Assembly (NCBI RefSeq): GCF_000294655.1
Contig: NZ_CAHP01000023.1
Location: 122,452 to 162,774, forward strand
Length of the DNA stretch: 40,323 nt
Direction: 5' to 3'
Origin: Magnetospirillum molischianum DSM 120
GTDB lineage: Bacteria; Pseudomonadota; Alphaproteobacteria; Rhodospirillales; Magnetospirillaceae
The translations under genes were made by a program, and so were the position numbers. Below, piece by piece: positions 6,738 to 16,900 of the stretch. Position 1 is the first letter of the stretch, and the number at the start of each line of letters is the position of its first letter. A model generated the notes under the pieces. The model was not told where the DNA came from and made no database searches. It saw only the letters and a list, made by a program, of their open reading frames with translations.

Positions 6738-9257
6738 ATGCTGTATTTTTCCAAAGTGAAAACGACGCTGATCTGGGCGATCTGCGCCCTGGGCGTCCTC
6801 ATGAGCATTCCGAATTTCGTCAAGCCAGAGGCCATGCCCAGCTGGCTGCCGCTGCCACGGACTCATCTCGGCCTCGATCTTCAGGGCGGCGCCTATCTGT
6901 TACTGGAAGTTGACAGCGCTTCCGTCACCAAAGAGCGGCTTGACGGCACCGTCGATGGTGTCCGCTCCGCCCTTCGCGAGGCGGGGATCGGGTATCGCAA
7001 TCTTGGCGCTGGTCAGACCGATGTTTCCTTCTTCTTGATCGACCGGGGCCGAGAATCGGCGATGCGGGGCGCATTGCGTCCGCTCCTGGACGGCGCCACG
7101 CCGGGAGTTCGCGATTTCGACCTGGAAATCACCCCGGAGCATCAGGTTCGCCTCACCCTATCCGAGGGCGCGATCCGGGCCGCCCAGTCGCGCGCGGTTG
7201 AGCAATCGGTCGAGATCGTCCGGCGCAGAATCGACGAGACCGGGGTGAACGAGCCGGTCGTCGCCCGCCAGGGACAGAACCGTATCCTGGTCCAACTTCC
7301 CGGTATCGACGATCCGGGACGGATCAAGCGGCTGTTGGGACAGACCGCGAAGATGAGCTTTCATCTGCTGGCCGAAGAACCGGGCACGCCCGGCTCGCGG
7401 CTGCTGCCCTCGGCAGATCCGGCCCTGGCCGCGCAAAAGATGCCGGTCCGCACCAAGATCGAAGTCGATGGGGCCCGTCTGCGCGATGCCGCCGCGACGA
7501 TGGATTCGCGAGCGGGAGAATGGGTTGTTACCTTCGCCTTCGATAGTGTCGGAGCCAAGCGCTTCGCGGACATCACCTCGCGCAATGTCGGCCGTCCCTT
7601 CGCCATCGTCCTGGACGGCAAGGTCATCAGCGCCCCGGTAATCCGCGAGCCGATCACCGGCGGACAGGGCCAGATCAGCGGCAATTTCTCGGCCCAATCG
7701 GCCCACGATCTTGCTGTTCTGCTGCGTGCGGGCGCCCTGCCCGCTCCGCTCACCGTGGTCGAGGAGAGAACGGTCGGTCCCGATCTGGGAGCCGATGCGA
7801 TTCGCGCTGGTCTGATCGCCTGTGTCGTCGGTTTCGTCCTGGTGGTGGGCTTCATGGCGGTCAGCTATGGCCTGTTCGGTCTGTTCGCCAATATCGCCCT
7901 GCTGTTCAATCTGGCGCTGACTCTGGCGGCGCTGTCAGCCCTGGGGGCAACCCTGACCCTGCCCGGCATCGCCGGAATTTTGCTGACGCTGGGCATGTCG
8001 GTTGACGCCAACATCCTGATCAACGAACGGATACGGGAAGAGGCGCGCAAGGGAGCATCTCCGTCGGCGGCGATGGAGGCTGGATTCCGTCGCGCCTTCT
8101 CCACCATCGTCGATAGCAATCTGACAACGTTGATCAAGATGCTGCTGCTCTATGCGGTCGGAACCGGGACGGTGAAGGGATTCGCTGTCACGATCAGCCT
8201 TGGCATCATCACCTCGATGTTTACCGCGACAATTGTCGCCCGTTGGCTGATGGTCGCGTGGTTTCGTGCCAAGCGGCCAAAGGTTCTACTGCTGTCGCGG
8301 CTGCTGCGGCTGGTCCCCGACGAAACCCGCATCCCGTTCATGAAGGGCCGCAACGTCGGGCTGATTGTTTCGCTGATCCTCAGTCTGGCCTCGGTCGGAC
8401 TGGTCTTCTCTCCCGGCCTGAATTACGGCGTCGATTTCGCCGGTGGAACCGTCGTTGAAATCCGCACCGAAGGACCAGCCGACTTCCCAGCGCTACGCAA
8501 CTCGATGGGGCAATTGGGGCTGGGACAGGTGTCGCTGCAACAATTTGGCGCGCCGACCGACCTTTTAATCCGGTTCGAACGCCAACCCGGCGGGGATCCG
8601 GCCCAGCAACGGGCGGTCAGCCTGATCGAACAGAAATTGGCGGCGGATTTCCCCGACGCCTCAATCCGACGCGTCGAATCGGTGGGGGCTTCGGTCAGCG
8701 CCGAACTGTTCCAAAGCGGGATGCTGGCCCTGGCTCTGGCTGCGATGGCGATGCTGATCTACATCACGATCCGCTTCGAATGGCAGTTCGGGGTGGGGGC
8801 CGTCGTCACCATGATCCTCGACGTCACCAAAACGGTCGGCTTTTTTGCCCTGACCGGGATGCAGTTCAACCTGACCGCGATCGCCGCGATACTGACGATC
8901 ATGGGCTATTCGATCAACGACAAGGTCGTGGTCTATGACCGGGTACGCGAGAATCTGCGCCGCTATCGCCGGATGCCCCTGCGCGAACTGATCGACCTCA
9001 GCATCAACGAGACGATGAGCCGGACGGTCGGAACCTCGGTCGCCCTGTTCCTTGCCACCGTGCCGCTGGCTTTGTTCGGTGGCGAGGCGATTCGGGAATT
9101 TGCCCTGGTGCTGTTGTTCGGCGTCGTTCTGGCAACCTCGTCCTCGATCTTCATCGCCGCGCCGATCCTGCTGTTCCTCGGCGAACATCGGCTCCGCCGC
9201 TCACCGGAATCGGAGAATATCGATGTGAAGCAATCCAGTTCCGAAGAAACCTCATAG
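6738..9257 (+). CDS. secDF: Fused SecDF protein translocase subunit
   Basis: This 839-residue protein joins SecD and SecF in one chain. The SecD half has an N-terminal membrane helix (about 8-26), HLGLDLQGGAYLLLEVD near residue 45, and a periplasmic P1 head. Its membrane bundle carries LTLGMSVDANILINERIREE near residue 415. The SecF half starts near residue 540, with LNYGVDFAGGTVVEI, and its bundle carries IMGYSINDKVVVYDRVREN near residue 720. With SecYEG, SecDF uses the proton gradient to pull secreted proteins across the inner membrane. No yajC lies upstream, unlike the usual proteobacterial yajC-secD-secF cluster, so this may be a second, accessory SecDF. The ATG at 6738 fits the expected N-terminus; no strong ribosome site precedes it. 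Confidence 0.95.
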   Translation: MLYFSKVKTTLIWAICALGVLMSIPNFVKPEAMPSWLPLPRTHLGLDLQGGAYLLLEVDSASVTKERLDGTVDGVRSALREAGIGYRNLGAGQTDVSFFLIDRGRESAMRGALRPLLDGATPGVRDFDLEITPEHQVRLTLSEGAIRAAQSRAVEQSVEIVRRRIDETGVNEPVVARQGQNRILVQLPGIDDPGRIKRLLGQTAKMSFHLLAEEPGTPGSRLLPSADPALAAQKMPVRTKIEVDGARLRDAAATMDSRAGEWVVTFAFDSVGAKRFADITSRNVGRPFAIVLDGKVISAPVIREPITGGQGQISGNFSAQSAHDLAVLLRAGALPAPLTVVEERTVGPDLGADAIRAGLIACVVGFVLVVGFMAVSYGLFGLFANIALLFNLALTLAALSALGATLTLPGIAGILLTLGMSVDANILINERIREEARKGASPSAAMEAGFRRAFSTIVDSNLTTLIKMLLLYAVGTGTVKGFAVTISLGIITSMFTATIVARWLMVAWFRAKRPKVLLLSRLLRLVPDETRIPFMKGRNVGLIVSLILSLASVGLVFSPGLNYGVDFAGGTVVEIRTEGPADFPALRNSMGQLGLGQVSLQQFGAPTDLLIRFERQPGGDPAQQRAVSLIEQKLAADFPDASIRRVESVGASVSAELFQSGMLALALAAMAMLIYITIRFEWQFGVGAVVTMILDVTKTVGFFALTGMQFNLTAIAAILTIMGYSINDKVVVYDRVRENLRRYRRMPLRELIDLSINETMSRTVGTSVALFLATVPLALFGGEAIREFALVLLFGVVLATSSSIFIAAPILLFLGEHRLRRSPESENIDVKQSSSEETS

Positions 9258-9326
9258 CATGACTTGATAAAAAGACGATCAATCACAATATAAATTTTTT
9301 AAAATTCAAACAGAATAAGGAACACA

Positions 9327-11060
9327 ATGCATCACGAGGCATCCCTGATCGCCACGATCGCCATGAGTCTCTTGTTTGCCTTCGGCGGCGGCTGGATCGC
9401 CTCGAAACTTCGTCTCCCCCCCCTCGTTGGCTATCTGCTGGCAGGGATCGCGGTCGGACCGTTCACACCCGGCTTTGTCGCCGATTCCGGGCTGGCCCAA
9501 CAGTTGGCTGAAATCGGCGTCATTTTGCTGATGTTCGGAGTCGGGCTACATTTCTCGGTCAGGGAATTGTGGGCGGTTCGCTGGATCGCCCTTCCCGGTG
9601 CCGTCGCTCAGATCGCGGTGGCAACCACCATCGGCGCGGTCCTTGCGACCATTTGGGGATGGAGTCTGCCGGCCGGTCTGGTCTTCGGTCTGGCTCTGTC
9701 GGTTGCCAGCACCGTGGTGCTGCTCCGCGCTCTGGAAGAGCGCAACGCGGTACAGACTCTGAACGGCAGAATCGCCGTGGGATGGCTGATCGTCGAGGAT
9801 CTGGCGACAGTGATTGCCCTGGTCCTGTTGCCCGCCCTGGCGACAGCGATGAACAGCCCCCACGCTGCCGGAGCGGCGGGACTGGCCGATATCCTGCCCG
9901 CGCTAGGGCTGACATTGGCCAAAGTCGCGCTGTTCATCGCCATTGTTCTGATCGGTGGGCGGCGGGTGGTGCCATGGATTTTGGAGCAGGTCGCCCGGCA
10001 GGGATCGCGGGAGATGTTCACCCTGGCCGTCCTCGCTCTGGCGCTCGGCATCGCTTATCTGTCGTCGGCGCTGTTCGGGGTGTCGTTCGCCCTGGGGGCG
10101 TTCTTCGCCGGTGTGGTGATGAGCGAATCCGACCTCAGCCATCAGGCCACCGCCGATTCGATGCCGCTGAAGGAAGCCTTTGCCGTCCTGTTTTTCGTCT
10201 CGGTGGGAATGCTGTTCGATCCGAGCATCCTGATCCGGGAGCCGCTGGCGGTCCTGGCGGTTCTCGCCGTCATCATTGTCGGCAAGTCGTTGGCTGCCTT
10301 CGCCATCGTGTTGCTGTTCCGCTATCCGATCTCGACCGCGCTGATCGTCTCGGCCAGCCTAGCCCAGATCGGCGAGTTCTCGTTTATCCTCGCCGCATTG
10401 GGGCTGTCGTTGGGGCTGTTACCGCCCGAGGGACAAACCTACATCCTGGCCGGAGCCTTGATGTCGATTGCGCTGAACCCAGCAGTATTCTGGGCGATGG
10501 GTCCGCTCGAACGCTGGCTACGCGCCCATCCGCGCCTGCTGTCTCTGATCGAGCGGTCGGGGCATGACCGGCTGTCCGATCTGCCCGCGGCACAGGAAGA
10601 GAGCGGTCTGCACGATCATGCCGTCATCGTCGGGTTCGGCCGGGTCGGGCGCACCGTGGCAGAGGCTTTCGACGCCGCCAAGATTCCCTATATCGTGATC
10701 GAGCAGAACCGCCAAAAAGTTGTCGCCGTGCGCAAGGAAGGACGGTCGGTTCTGTACGGAGACGCCAGTGTACCGGGCGTTCTGGACAAAGCCGATATCA
10801 ACCAGGCGCGATTGCTGGTCGTCGCGATCCCCGATGGATTCCAGGTGCGGCAGGTCGTCGATATCGCCCAAACATCGGCTCCGTTGATCGATATCGTCGC
10901 CCGGACCCACAGCGAGCACGAACGCGACTACCTCCAGCGCCAGGGTGTCGGCATGGCCGTAATGGGAGAACATCAGTTGGCTCTGGCGATGACGGATTAT
11001 GCTCTGGACGGGTTCAAATCATCTTCCCATGATCCAAGCCAGCCCGGAACGTCGCGGTAG
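9327..11060 (+). CDS. ybaL: YbaL/Kef-type cation:proton antiporter with RCK (TrkA-N) domain
   Basis: The 577-residue protein is a CPA2-family monovalent cation/proton antiporter. The N-terminus is strikingly YbaL-like (PLVGYLLAGIAVGPFTPGF, then LAEIGVILLMFGVGLHFS). About twelve membrane helices span residues 1-390. A cytoplasmic RCK/TrkA-N domain follows at about 425-545, with a Rossmann GFGRVGRTVAEAF nucleotide-binding loop. Such proteins exchange K+ (or Na+) for protons and are gated by nucleotides or glutathione adducts. The ATG lies behind an AAGGA site. The gene follows secDF by 69 bp on the same strand. Its 3' end overlaps the convergent chlI gene by 47 bp. Confidence 0.92.
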   Translation: MHHEASLIATIAMSLLFAFGGGWIASKLRLPPLVGYLLAGIAVGPFTPGFVADSGLAQQLAEIGVILLMFGVGLHFSVRELWAVRWIALPGAVAQIAVATTIGAVLATIWGWSLPAGLVFGLALSVASTVVLLRALEERNAVQTLNGRIAVGWLIVEDLATVIALVLLPALATAMNSPHAAGAAGLADILPALGLTLAKVALFIAIVLIGGRRVVPWILEQVARQGSREMFTLAVLALALGIAYLSSALFGVSFALGAFFAGVVMSESDLSHQATADSMPLKEAFAVLFFVSVGMLFDPSILIREPLAVLAVLAVIIVGKSLAAFAIVLLFRYPISTALIVSASLAQIGEFSFILAALGLSLGLLPPEGQTYILAGALMSIALNPAVFWAMGPLERWLRAHPRLLSLIERSGHDRLSDLPAAQEESGLHDHAVIVGFGRVGRTVAEAFDAAKIPYIVIEQNRQKVVAVRKEGRSVLYGDASVPGVLDKADINQARLLVVAIPDGFQVRQVVDIAQTSAPLIDIVARTHSEHERDYLQRQGVGMAVMGEHQLALAMTDYALDGFKSSSHDPSQPGTSR

Positions 11061-12072
11061 ACGCATCGGGACGGAACACATCCTCGAACGGGCGGCGGCG
11101 CAGGCGGTGCGGTAAAACCATGGTCTGCGCCTCGTCCAGGTCGGTGGCGACAACCTTGTCACGACCGGCCCAGGCGGCCAGGACTTTGGCGGTTTTCAGC
11201 ATCACGATGTCGGCGCGGTGTCCATCGACTCCGGTGGCGAGACAGCGATTGGCGATATCGAGCAAAATCTCGTCCTCCGCCACAACCTGGGACCGCAGGG
11301 CGGTTGCTGAGACGATACGTGCGCGCAAGGCTTCGGTCGGTTCGGCCCAGCTGAGTCTAAACGCATCGGGATCGGCTTCAAAAGCGGCGCGGCGTCTGAT
11401 CACCTCGACCCGCTGTTCCGGCACGGTCAACCCCTCGACCTGCACGCACAAGCCAAAGCGGTCGAGCAATTGGGGGCGTAACTCGCCTTCTTCAGGGTTC
11501 ATCGTGCCAATCAGGGTAAAGCGGGCCGGATGGCTGACGCTGATCCCCTCGCGCTCAATGACGTTGATTCCCATCGCCGCCGAATCCAGCAGCACATCGA
11601 CGACGTGATCGTCGAGCAGATTAACCTCGTCAACATACAGAATGCCGCGATGAGCGGCGGCGAGCAGACCCGGCTCAATCCGTTTTTTGCCCTCGGTCAG
11701 GGCGTGTTCAAGGTCAAGGGTTCCCACCACCCGGTCTTCGGTGGCGCTGATCGGCAATTCCACCACCCGCACCCGTCGGGTAACAATGGGGAGACGCTCC
11801 CCGGCGGCAGCACGCGCCCGCACCTCGGAACTCATCGCCTTGAGATCGTCGGGATCGCTCTGGAACGGACAGCCCTCGACCACCGCAATATCGGGCAGCA
11901 GCGCGGCCAGCGCACGAACCGCCGTCGATTTGGCGGTGCCTTTCTCGCCCCGGATCAGCACGCCGGACAGGCTGGGATCGATCACGTTGAGGATCAACGC
12001 CGTCTTCAGTCGCTCCTGGCCGACGATGGCCGCGAAGGGATAGAGCGGACGGACGGGGTCGATAAGGCTCAC
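11014..12072 (-). CDS. chlI: ChlI/BchI-type AAA+ chelatase subunit (cobalt chelatase context)
   Basis: The 352-residue protein has the length and motifs of the small AAA+ subunit of magnesium chelatase. Walker A is GEKGTAKST (about 42-50), there is a CPFQSDPDD insert, Walker B is GILYVDEVNLLDD (about 143-155), and GTMNPEEGELRPQLLDRF carries sensor and arginine-finger residues. Hexamers of it would form a ring with the D subunit and use ATP to drive the CobN/BchH subunit. The start is GTG at 12070-12072, overlapping the chlD stop as GTGA. Although it resembles photosynthetic BchI, its place as last gene of a riboswitch-led B12 operon with cobN argues for cobalt insertion. A CobS assignment is unlikely because the BchI-type inserts are present. 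No terminator follows. Confidence 0.88.
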   Translation of the reverse strand: MSLIDPVRPLYPFAAIVGQERLKTALILNVIDPSLSGVLIRGEKGTAKSTAVRALAALLPDIAVVEGCPFQSDPDDLKAMSSEVRARAAAGERLPIVTRRVRVVELPISATEDRVVGTLDLEHALTEGKKRIEPGLLAAAHRGILYVDEVNLLDDHVVDVLLDSAAMGINVIEREGISVSHPARFTLIGTMNPEEGELRPQLLDRFGLCVQVEGLTVPEQRVEVIRRRAAFEADPDAFRLSWAEPTEALRARIVSATALRSQVVAEDEILLDIANRCLATGVDGHRADIVMLKTAKVLAAWAGRDKVVATDLDEAQTMVLPHRLRRRPFEDVFRPDASTATFRAGLDHGKMI

Positions 12073-13958
12073 GATTGAAACTCCTTGGCGAAATGAACCA
12101 GATCCTCGGCTCGAAGATCTTCGGTGCGCAGGCAGGGGGCGGCCAACGCGGCGGCCAACCGCCCCGCCAGATCAAGCCGGATCAGGCCGGGCGGTTCGGT
12201 GTCGATGACGATGAAGCGTGCGGCGGCAAAACGATGACCCAGCGCAGCGGCCAGACGCAGCGCCTCTTCATGTGGCGGGCCTCCGCCCAGACCGGCATTA
12301 GCGCGGCCATCAGTCAGGATCAGAACCAGCGGTCGGGTGGCGGGGTCGCGGCGTTCAACCCGATCGAGCAGACGAGCGGCTTCGACCAGACCGGCCGAGA
12401 GCGGGGTCCGTCCTCCCACCGGCAGATCGGCCAGCAAGCGGGCGGCGCGTTCGACCGACCCAGTGGGCGGCAGCACCGTTTCCGCCCCGGTACCGCGAAA
12501 CACCACCATCGCCACCTGATCGCGCTTTTGGTAGGCGTCGAGCAGCAGGCTGAGAATCGCCGCCTTGGTTTCGACCATCCGCCGATGCGCCCCCATAGAA
12601 CCAGAGCCATCGACAACGAACAGCAGGAAGGAGCCAACCCGACGCTCGCGCCGTTTCTCGCGGATATCCTCGGGACGAATGCGGATGGCCAGCCCCGGCC
12701 CCTCGGCGCGACGACTCAGTTGATACGGCGCGGCGGCGCGTAACGTCGCATCGAAGGCGATGTCGTCGCGCTCGCGCCGTGGTGTGCTGGAAACCATGCG
12801 TCCCTGGCGGCTGGCCGACAGCGAACGGGCACGCCGCCCCGATCCGGTACGCAGCACGGAATCGCGCGGAGTCGGTCCCAGCGGGCGCGGCGTGAAGGCG
12901 GCACCAATCGCCTGAACCTCGTCCTTATCCTCCGCACCGCCTCTTGCCGAATCCCCTGTGGGTTCGGCAAGAGGCGGCGGCGACAAAGTAGAGCCTACCT
13001 CCCCTCCGTCCTCATCAGGTTGGTCTGATTCCGGCGATTGGTTGGGCGGCGGCGGTGGCGGTGGTGGCGACATATCGGGCGTAGCACCACGCATCCGGTG
13101 CAGCAACGCAAACGGCGCGACCTCGGTCACATCCTCGGCGGTCACGGTGTCACGCCCATCCCAGGCGGCATGAGCACGAGCGGCTCGTGCAATCGCCAGA
13201 TCGGCGCGATGCCCCGCGACATGGTTGCGGCGGCAAATCTCGGCGATAAATCCCTGCATAGGTCGCGACAGGGCAATATGAGGCAGAGCATTCCGAGCGT
13301 GGACGATCCGCCCGGCCAGAGCTGCCTGAGCCTCGGCCCAAACGCCCGCAAAGGCGTCTCTGTCACGCTCGAACGACTCGCACGCCCGCATCAGAGCGAC
13401 ACGGGTGACGGGATCGCCCTCCCCACTCACCGCAACGGCCAACCCGAAGCGGTCGAGCAATTGCGGACGCAAATCGCCTTCCTCTGGGTTCATCGTGCCG
13501 ATCAGGGTGAAGCGGGCCAGATGGGTTAGACTTCGCCCTTCGCGTTCGACCCGGTTGACCCCGCTTGCGGCAGCATCAAGGATCGCTTCGACCAGATGAT
13601 CGTCGAGCAGATTAAGCTCGTCGATATAGAGTATCCCCTGATCGGCCCGCGCCAGCAGCCCCGGCTGGAAACTGGCCCGCCCCTCGGCCAGGGCCGCTTC
13701 GAGATCGATTGAACCGATCACCCGATCCTCGGTGGCTCCCAGCGGCAGATCGACAAACGGTGCCGCCTTCCCCTCGGCGAGTGGAGGCAGCAAGGCGGCC
13801 AATCCGCGCGCGGCGGTCGATTTCGCCGTCCCTTTCTCGCCCCGAATCAGCACTCCACCGATCATGGGATCGATTGCCGTCAACAACAGCGCCAGCTTCA
13901 TCCGTTCCTGGCCGCACAAAGCGGCGAAGGGGTAGACGGTCCCGCTTCGGATCGTCAC
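12069..13958 (-). CDS. chlD: ChlD/BchD-type AAA+ and vWA chelatase subunit
   Basis: The 629-residue protein has an N-terminal AAA+ module, a proline/acidic linker (about 295-335, with a run of eight prolines) and a C-terminal von Willebrand A domain. The vWA MIDAS motif DGSGSM lies near residue 450, followed by GGRTPLSAGL and a TDGRAN motif. Both Walker A (GEKGTAKST, about 40-48) and Walker B (ILYIDELNLLDD) look intact, whereas BchD of phototrophs often has a degenerate ATPase site. The D subunit normally bridges the ATPase ring and the large porphyrin- or corrin-binding subunit. The start is GTG at 13956-13958, overlapping the cobN stop as GTGA. Context favours a cobaltochelatase motor in place of CobT. 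A role in magnesium chelatase cannot be excluded from sequence alone. Confidence 0.88.
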   Translation of the reverse strand: MTIRSGTVYPFAALCGQERMKLALLLTAIDPMIGGVLIRGEKGTAKSTAARGLAALLPPLAEGKAAPFVDLPLGATEDRVIGSIDLEAALAEGRASFQPGLLARADQGILYIDELNLLDDHLVEAILDAAASGVNRVEREGRSLTHLARFTLIGTMNPEEGDLRPQLLDRFGLAVAVSGEGDPVTRVALMRACESFERDRDAFAGVWAEAQAALAGRIVHARNALPHIALSRPMQGFIAEICRRNHVAGHRADLAIARAARAHAAWDGRDTVTAEDVTEVAPFALLHRMRGATPDMSPPPPPPPPNQSPESDQPDEDGGEVGSTLSPPPLAEPTGDSARGGAEDKDEVQAIGAAFTPRPLGPTPRDSVLRTGSGRRARSLSASRQGRMVSSTPRRERDDIAFDATLRAAAPYQLSRRAEGPGLAIRIRPEDIREKRRERRVGSFLLFVVDGSGSMGAHRRMVETKAAILSLLLDAYQKRDQVAMVVFRGTGAETVLPPTGSVERAARLLADLPVGGRTPLSAGLVEAARLLDRVERRDPATRPLVLILTDGRANAGLGGGPPHEEALRLAAALGHRFAAARFIVIDTEPPGLIRLDLAGRLAAALAAPCLRTEDLRAEDLVHFAKEFQS

Positions 13959-16900
13959 AACCCTCTCCCCGCCTCTCCGTGCGACGGCATCGTATCCTCA
14001 ACCAGCCCTTCGGCGTCGAGAAACAAAGCTTCCAAACGATCGCGGTCAGCTCCCGGCTCGGCCCACAGGTCGCGCCCAATCGCTTCGAGCAGGCGTTCGG
14101 CGATGGTGTGAAGGGCATGGGGATTATGGCGGGCGAAAAAATCGCGCATCTTCGGATCGAAGGCGTAGGTCCGCGCCATCTCGGCATATTGCCAGTCTTC
14201 GAGAATCTTGCTGGTAGAATCCCATTGGAAACAATATTCGACCATCTTGGCGAGGTCGCCGGCGCCCTTGTAGCCGTGGCGCATCATCCCTTCGATCCAT
14301 TTCGGGTTCAGCACCCGCGTGCGGAAGATGAAGCGTCCCTCTTCGGCGGTCGAGCGCACGCGAGGGCGGCGTGGATCGTTGGAATCGCCGGTATAGCTGG
14401 CGACGGAACCACCCCCCGCCGCCCGCACCGCCGCATTCATACCGCCATGATAGGCGTTGTAATCGTCGCAGCCGAAAATATCGTGCTCGCGGGTGTCGGA
14501 ATTTTGTACCGTCAGGTCGAGGCTGGCCATGCGGCGGCGGAAAGACTCGCGGCGGTCCTCGCCATAGGCTCCGGCACCATAAGCGTGTCCGCCCCAATGA
14601 AGGTAGATCTCGCCCAGATCGGCAACGCTGTCCCAACCGCCATCAAGCAGCAGCGCATTGACTCCGGTGCCATAGCATCCCGGCCGGTCGCTGAAAACGC
14701 GAAAGGCGGCGCGCCGCGCAATCTCGTCCTCGCCCAGCCCGGCAACACGCAGTTCGGCGGCTTCAATCGCGACATTACGGGCCAGAAAATTTAGAGTCGA
14801 AGGCTCGGCCAAAGCGGCGATCATCCGCGTTGCCGTGTCGATCAGGTCCATCACATTGGGGAAGGTGTCGCGGAACAGACCGCTGGCCCGCACCGTGACG
14901 TCAAGCCGGGGGAAACGGCGCTCCTCCAACGAAATAGGCTCAACCCCAGAAACCCGATTGCTGCCCGCCTCCCACACCGGCCGCGCCCCAATCAGATAGA
15001 GGATCTGGGCGACGTCATCACCGCGAGTCCGCATCGTTGGACTCGACCACAGCACCATACCGATCTGTTCCGGCCAGTTTCCATGATCGGCGCGATAGCG
15101 TTCGACCAGGGCATCGCCCATCGACTGCCCGGAGACCCATGCCTCGGGCGAGGGAATCTTCAGCGGGTCGAGGGAATAGAAGTTGCGGCCCGTGGGCAGA
15201 ACATCGATCGCACCCCGCGTCGGCGCACCGCCCGGACCGGGGGGAACGAACCGCCCGGACAGACCGCGTGCGGCAAAGTCGAGTTCATCGGTGGTGGCGA
15301 GAACACGGGGGCGAACATCGTCGCGAATAAAGCGCAACGCCCGAGCCACCCGAATCGACTCGTTAAAGCGCTCGGCAACGGCAGCATCGAGCGCCTCATC
15401 GCTCCATCCCGCCACCTCGATTGTGTCAAGAGCCGCCTCGGCATCCGCAATAATTTGAGCGACCGCCTGCCCCTTGGTGCCACCGCCCGACAATGCCCCG
15501 CCCGGATCGTCGGCGAGATCGAGCAGATCGAGGCCACGGGCGGCGGCAATCGCCTCCCACAACGACCCGCCCGCGCCATTGGGCAGCCGGGTCAGGTGCA
15601 CGAGGGTTGATCGCAGCCGGGCGCCCTCGGGTGGACGACCGAAGACGTGCAGCCCGTCATTGATCGCGGTCACTTCGATTTCGCTTAAATAGCCGTGCAA
15701 CCGCCCCAGCGCTCCGGTCGCGTCATCGTCGAAATCGGCCCGCATCAGCCCCAGGTCGCGGTCGAGATGAGCGGCTTCGATCGCCTCCCACAGCCGGTCG
15801 AACACCAAGGGAAGCTTGGCCGGGTCTTCCTGAGCAGTGAAATAGGCGGTTTCGATCTGGGTCTCGACCTGCGCCAACGGCTCGGACAAATCGGCATGAG
15901 TCTGAGCCGGAATCATGTGATCCAGCATGCAGGCATAAGACCGCCGCTTGGCCTGGGTTCCTTCGCCGATGATACCAACATTGTAGGGATACAGGTTCGG
16001 CAGAGCGCGAATCGCCGCATCGGGATGACAGGAATCCGACAAGCCGACACTCTTCCCCGGCATCCACTCCAGCGTCCCGTGAGTACCGATGTGGAAGACC
16101 GCCTGAGCACCGAAATCGTCGCGTAGCCAGCGGTAATAGGCCAGGTAATGATGAGTTGCGGGCAGGAAGGGATCGTGCACCGCCTTGCCATCCGACTGCG
16201 CCACCGCCTCGTCACCATCCTCCATCCGGGCGCGCGGCGGCTGCATGCCGATGAAGACGTTGCCGTTGATCAACCCGCCGACCAGGATCTCGCCGTCATG
16301 AACGAAAGTGCGGCCCGGCGGCTCGCCCCATTTGGCGGCGATCTCGGCCCGCAGTTTGTCGCTTCGCTCGCCATGCCAGCGGATCGCGGTTTCGCTATCG
16401 ATCCGTGCCGCCGCCTGCACCGACATCTGGGCGGGCGGCAGATAGCGCCGGTCATTGGTCAGCCGCGACAGCAGATCTCGGGCTAACGCCTCGCCATCGG
16501 GATAAGGACGGTCAATCCGGTAACCTTCGGCGGTGAGACGGTCGAGAATCGCTCGGACGCTCTCGAAACTGTCCAACCCCACCGCCGACCCCAGGCAATC
16601 GTTCCGAGGCGGGTAATGGTGGAACAGAATCGCCACCTTGCGCTCGGCGGGCGGAGTGCGGCGCAGTCTGGCCCAGTTCAGCGCCAGCGAAACGGCGTGA
16701 GAGCAGCGTTCCGCCACGGGGTGGCGGCGGATCAGCCGGGTTCCGGTCGTCATATCCGCCTCGGCGTGCTCGCGGGTGGCGACGACGCTTCCGATCAGGC
16801 AGCCGTCGAATTCCGGCTGGGCGACATTGGCCGAGACATCAAGCGGAGTTACTGCCTGAAGGCTTTCCTCCCATTCGGCGCGTGGATTGGCGGTCAGGAT

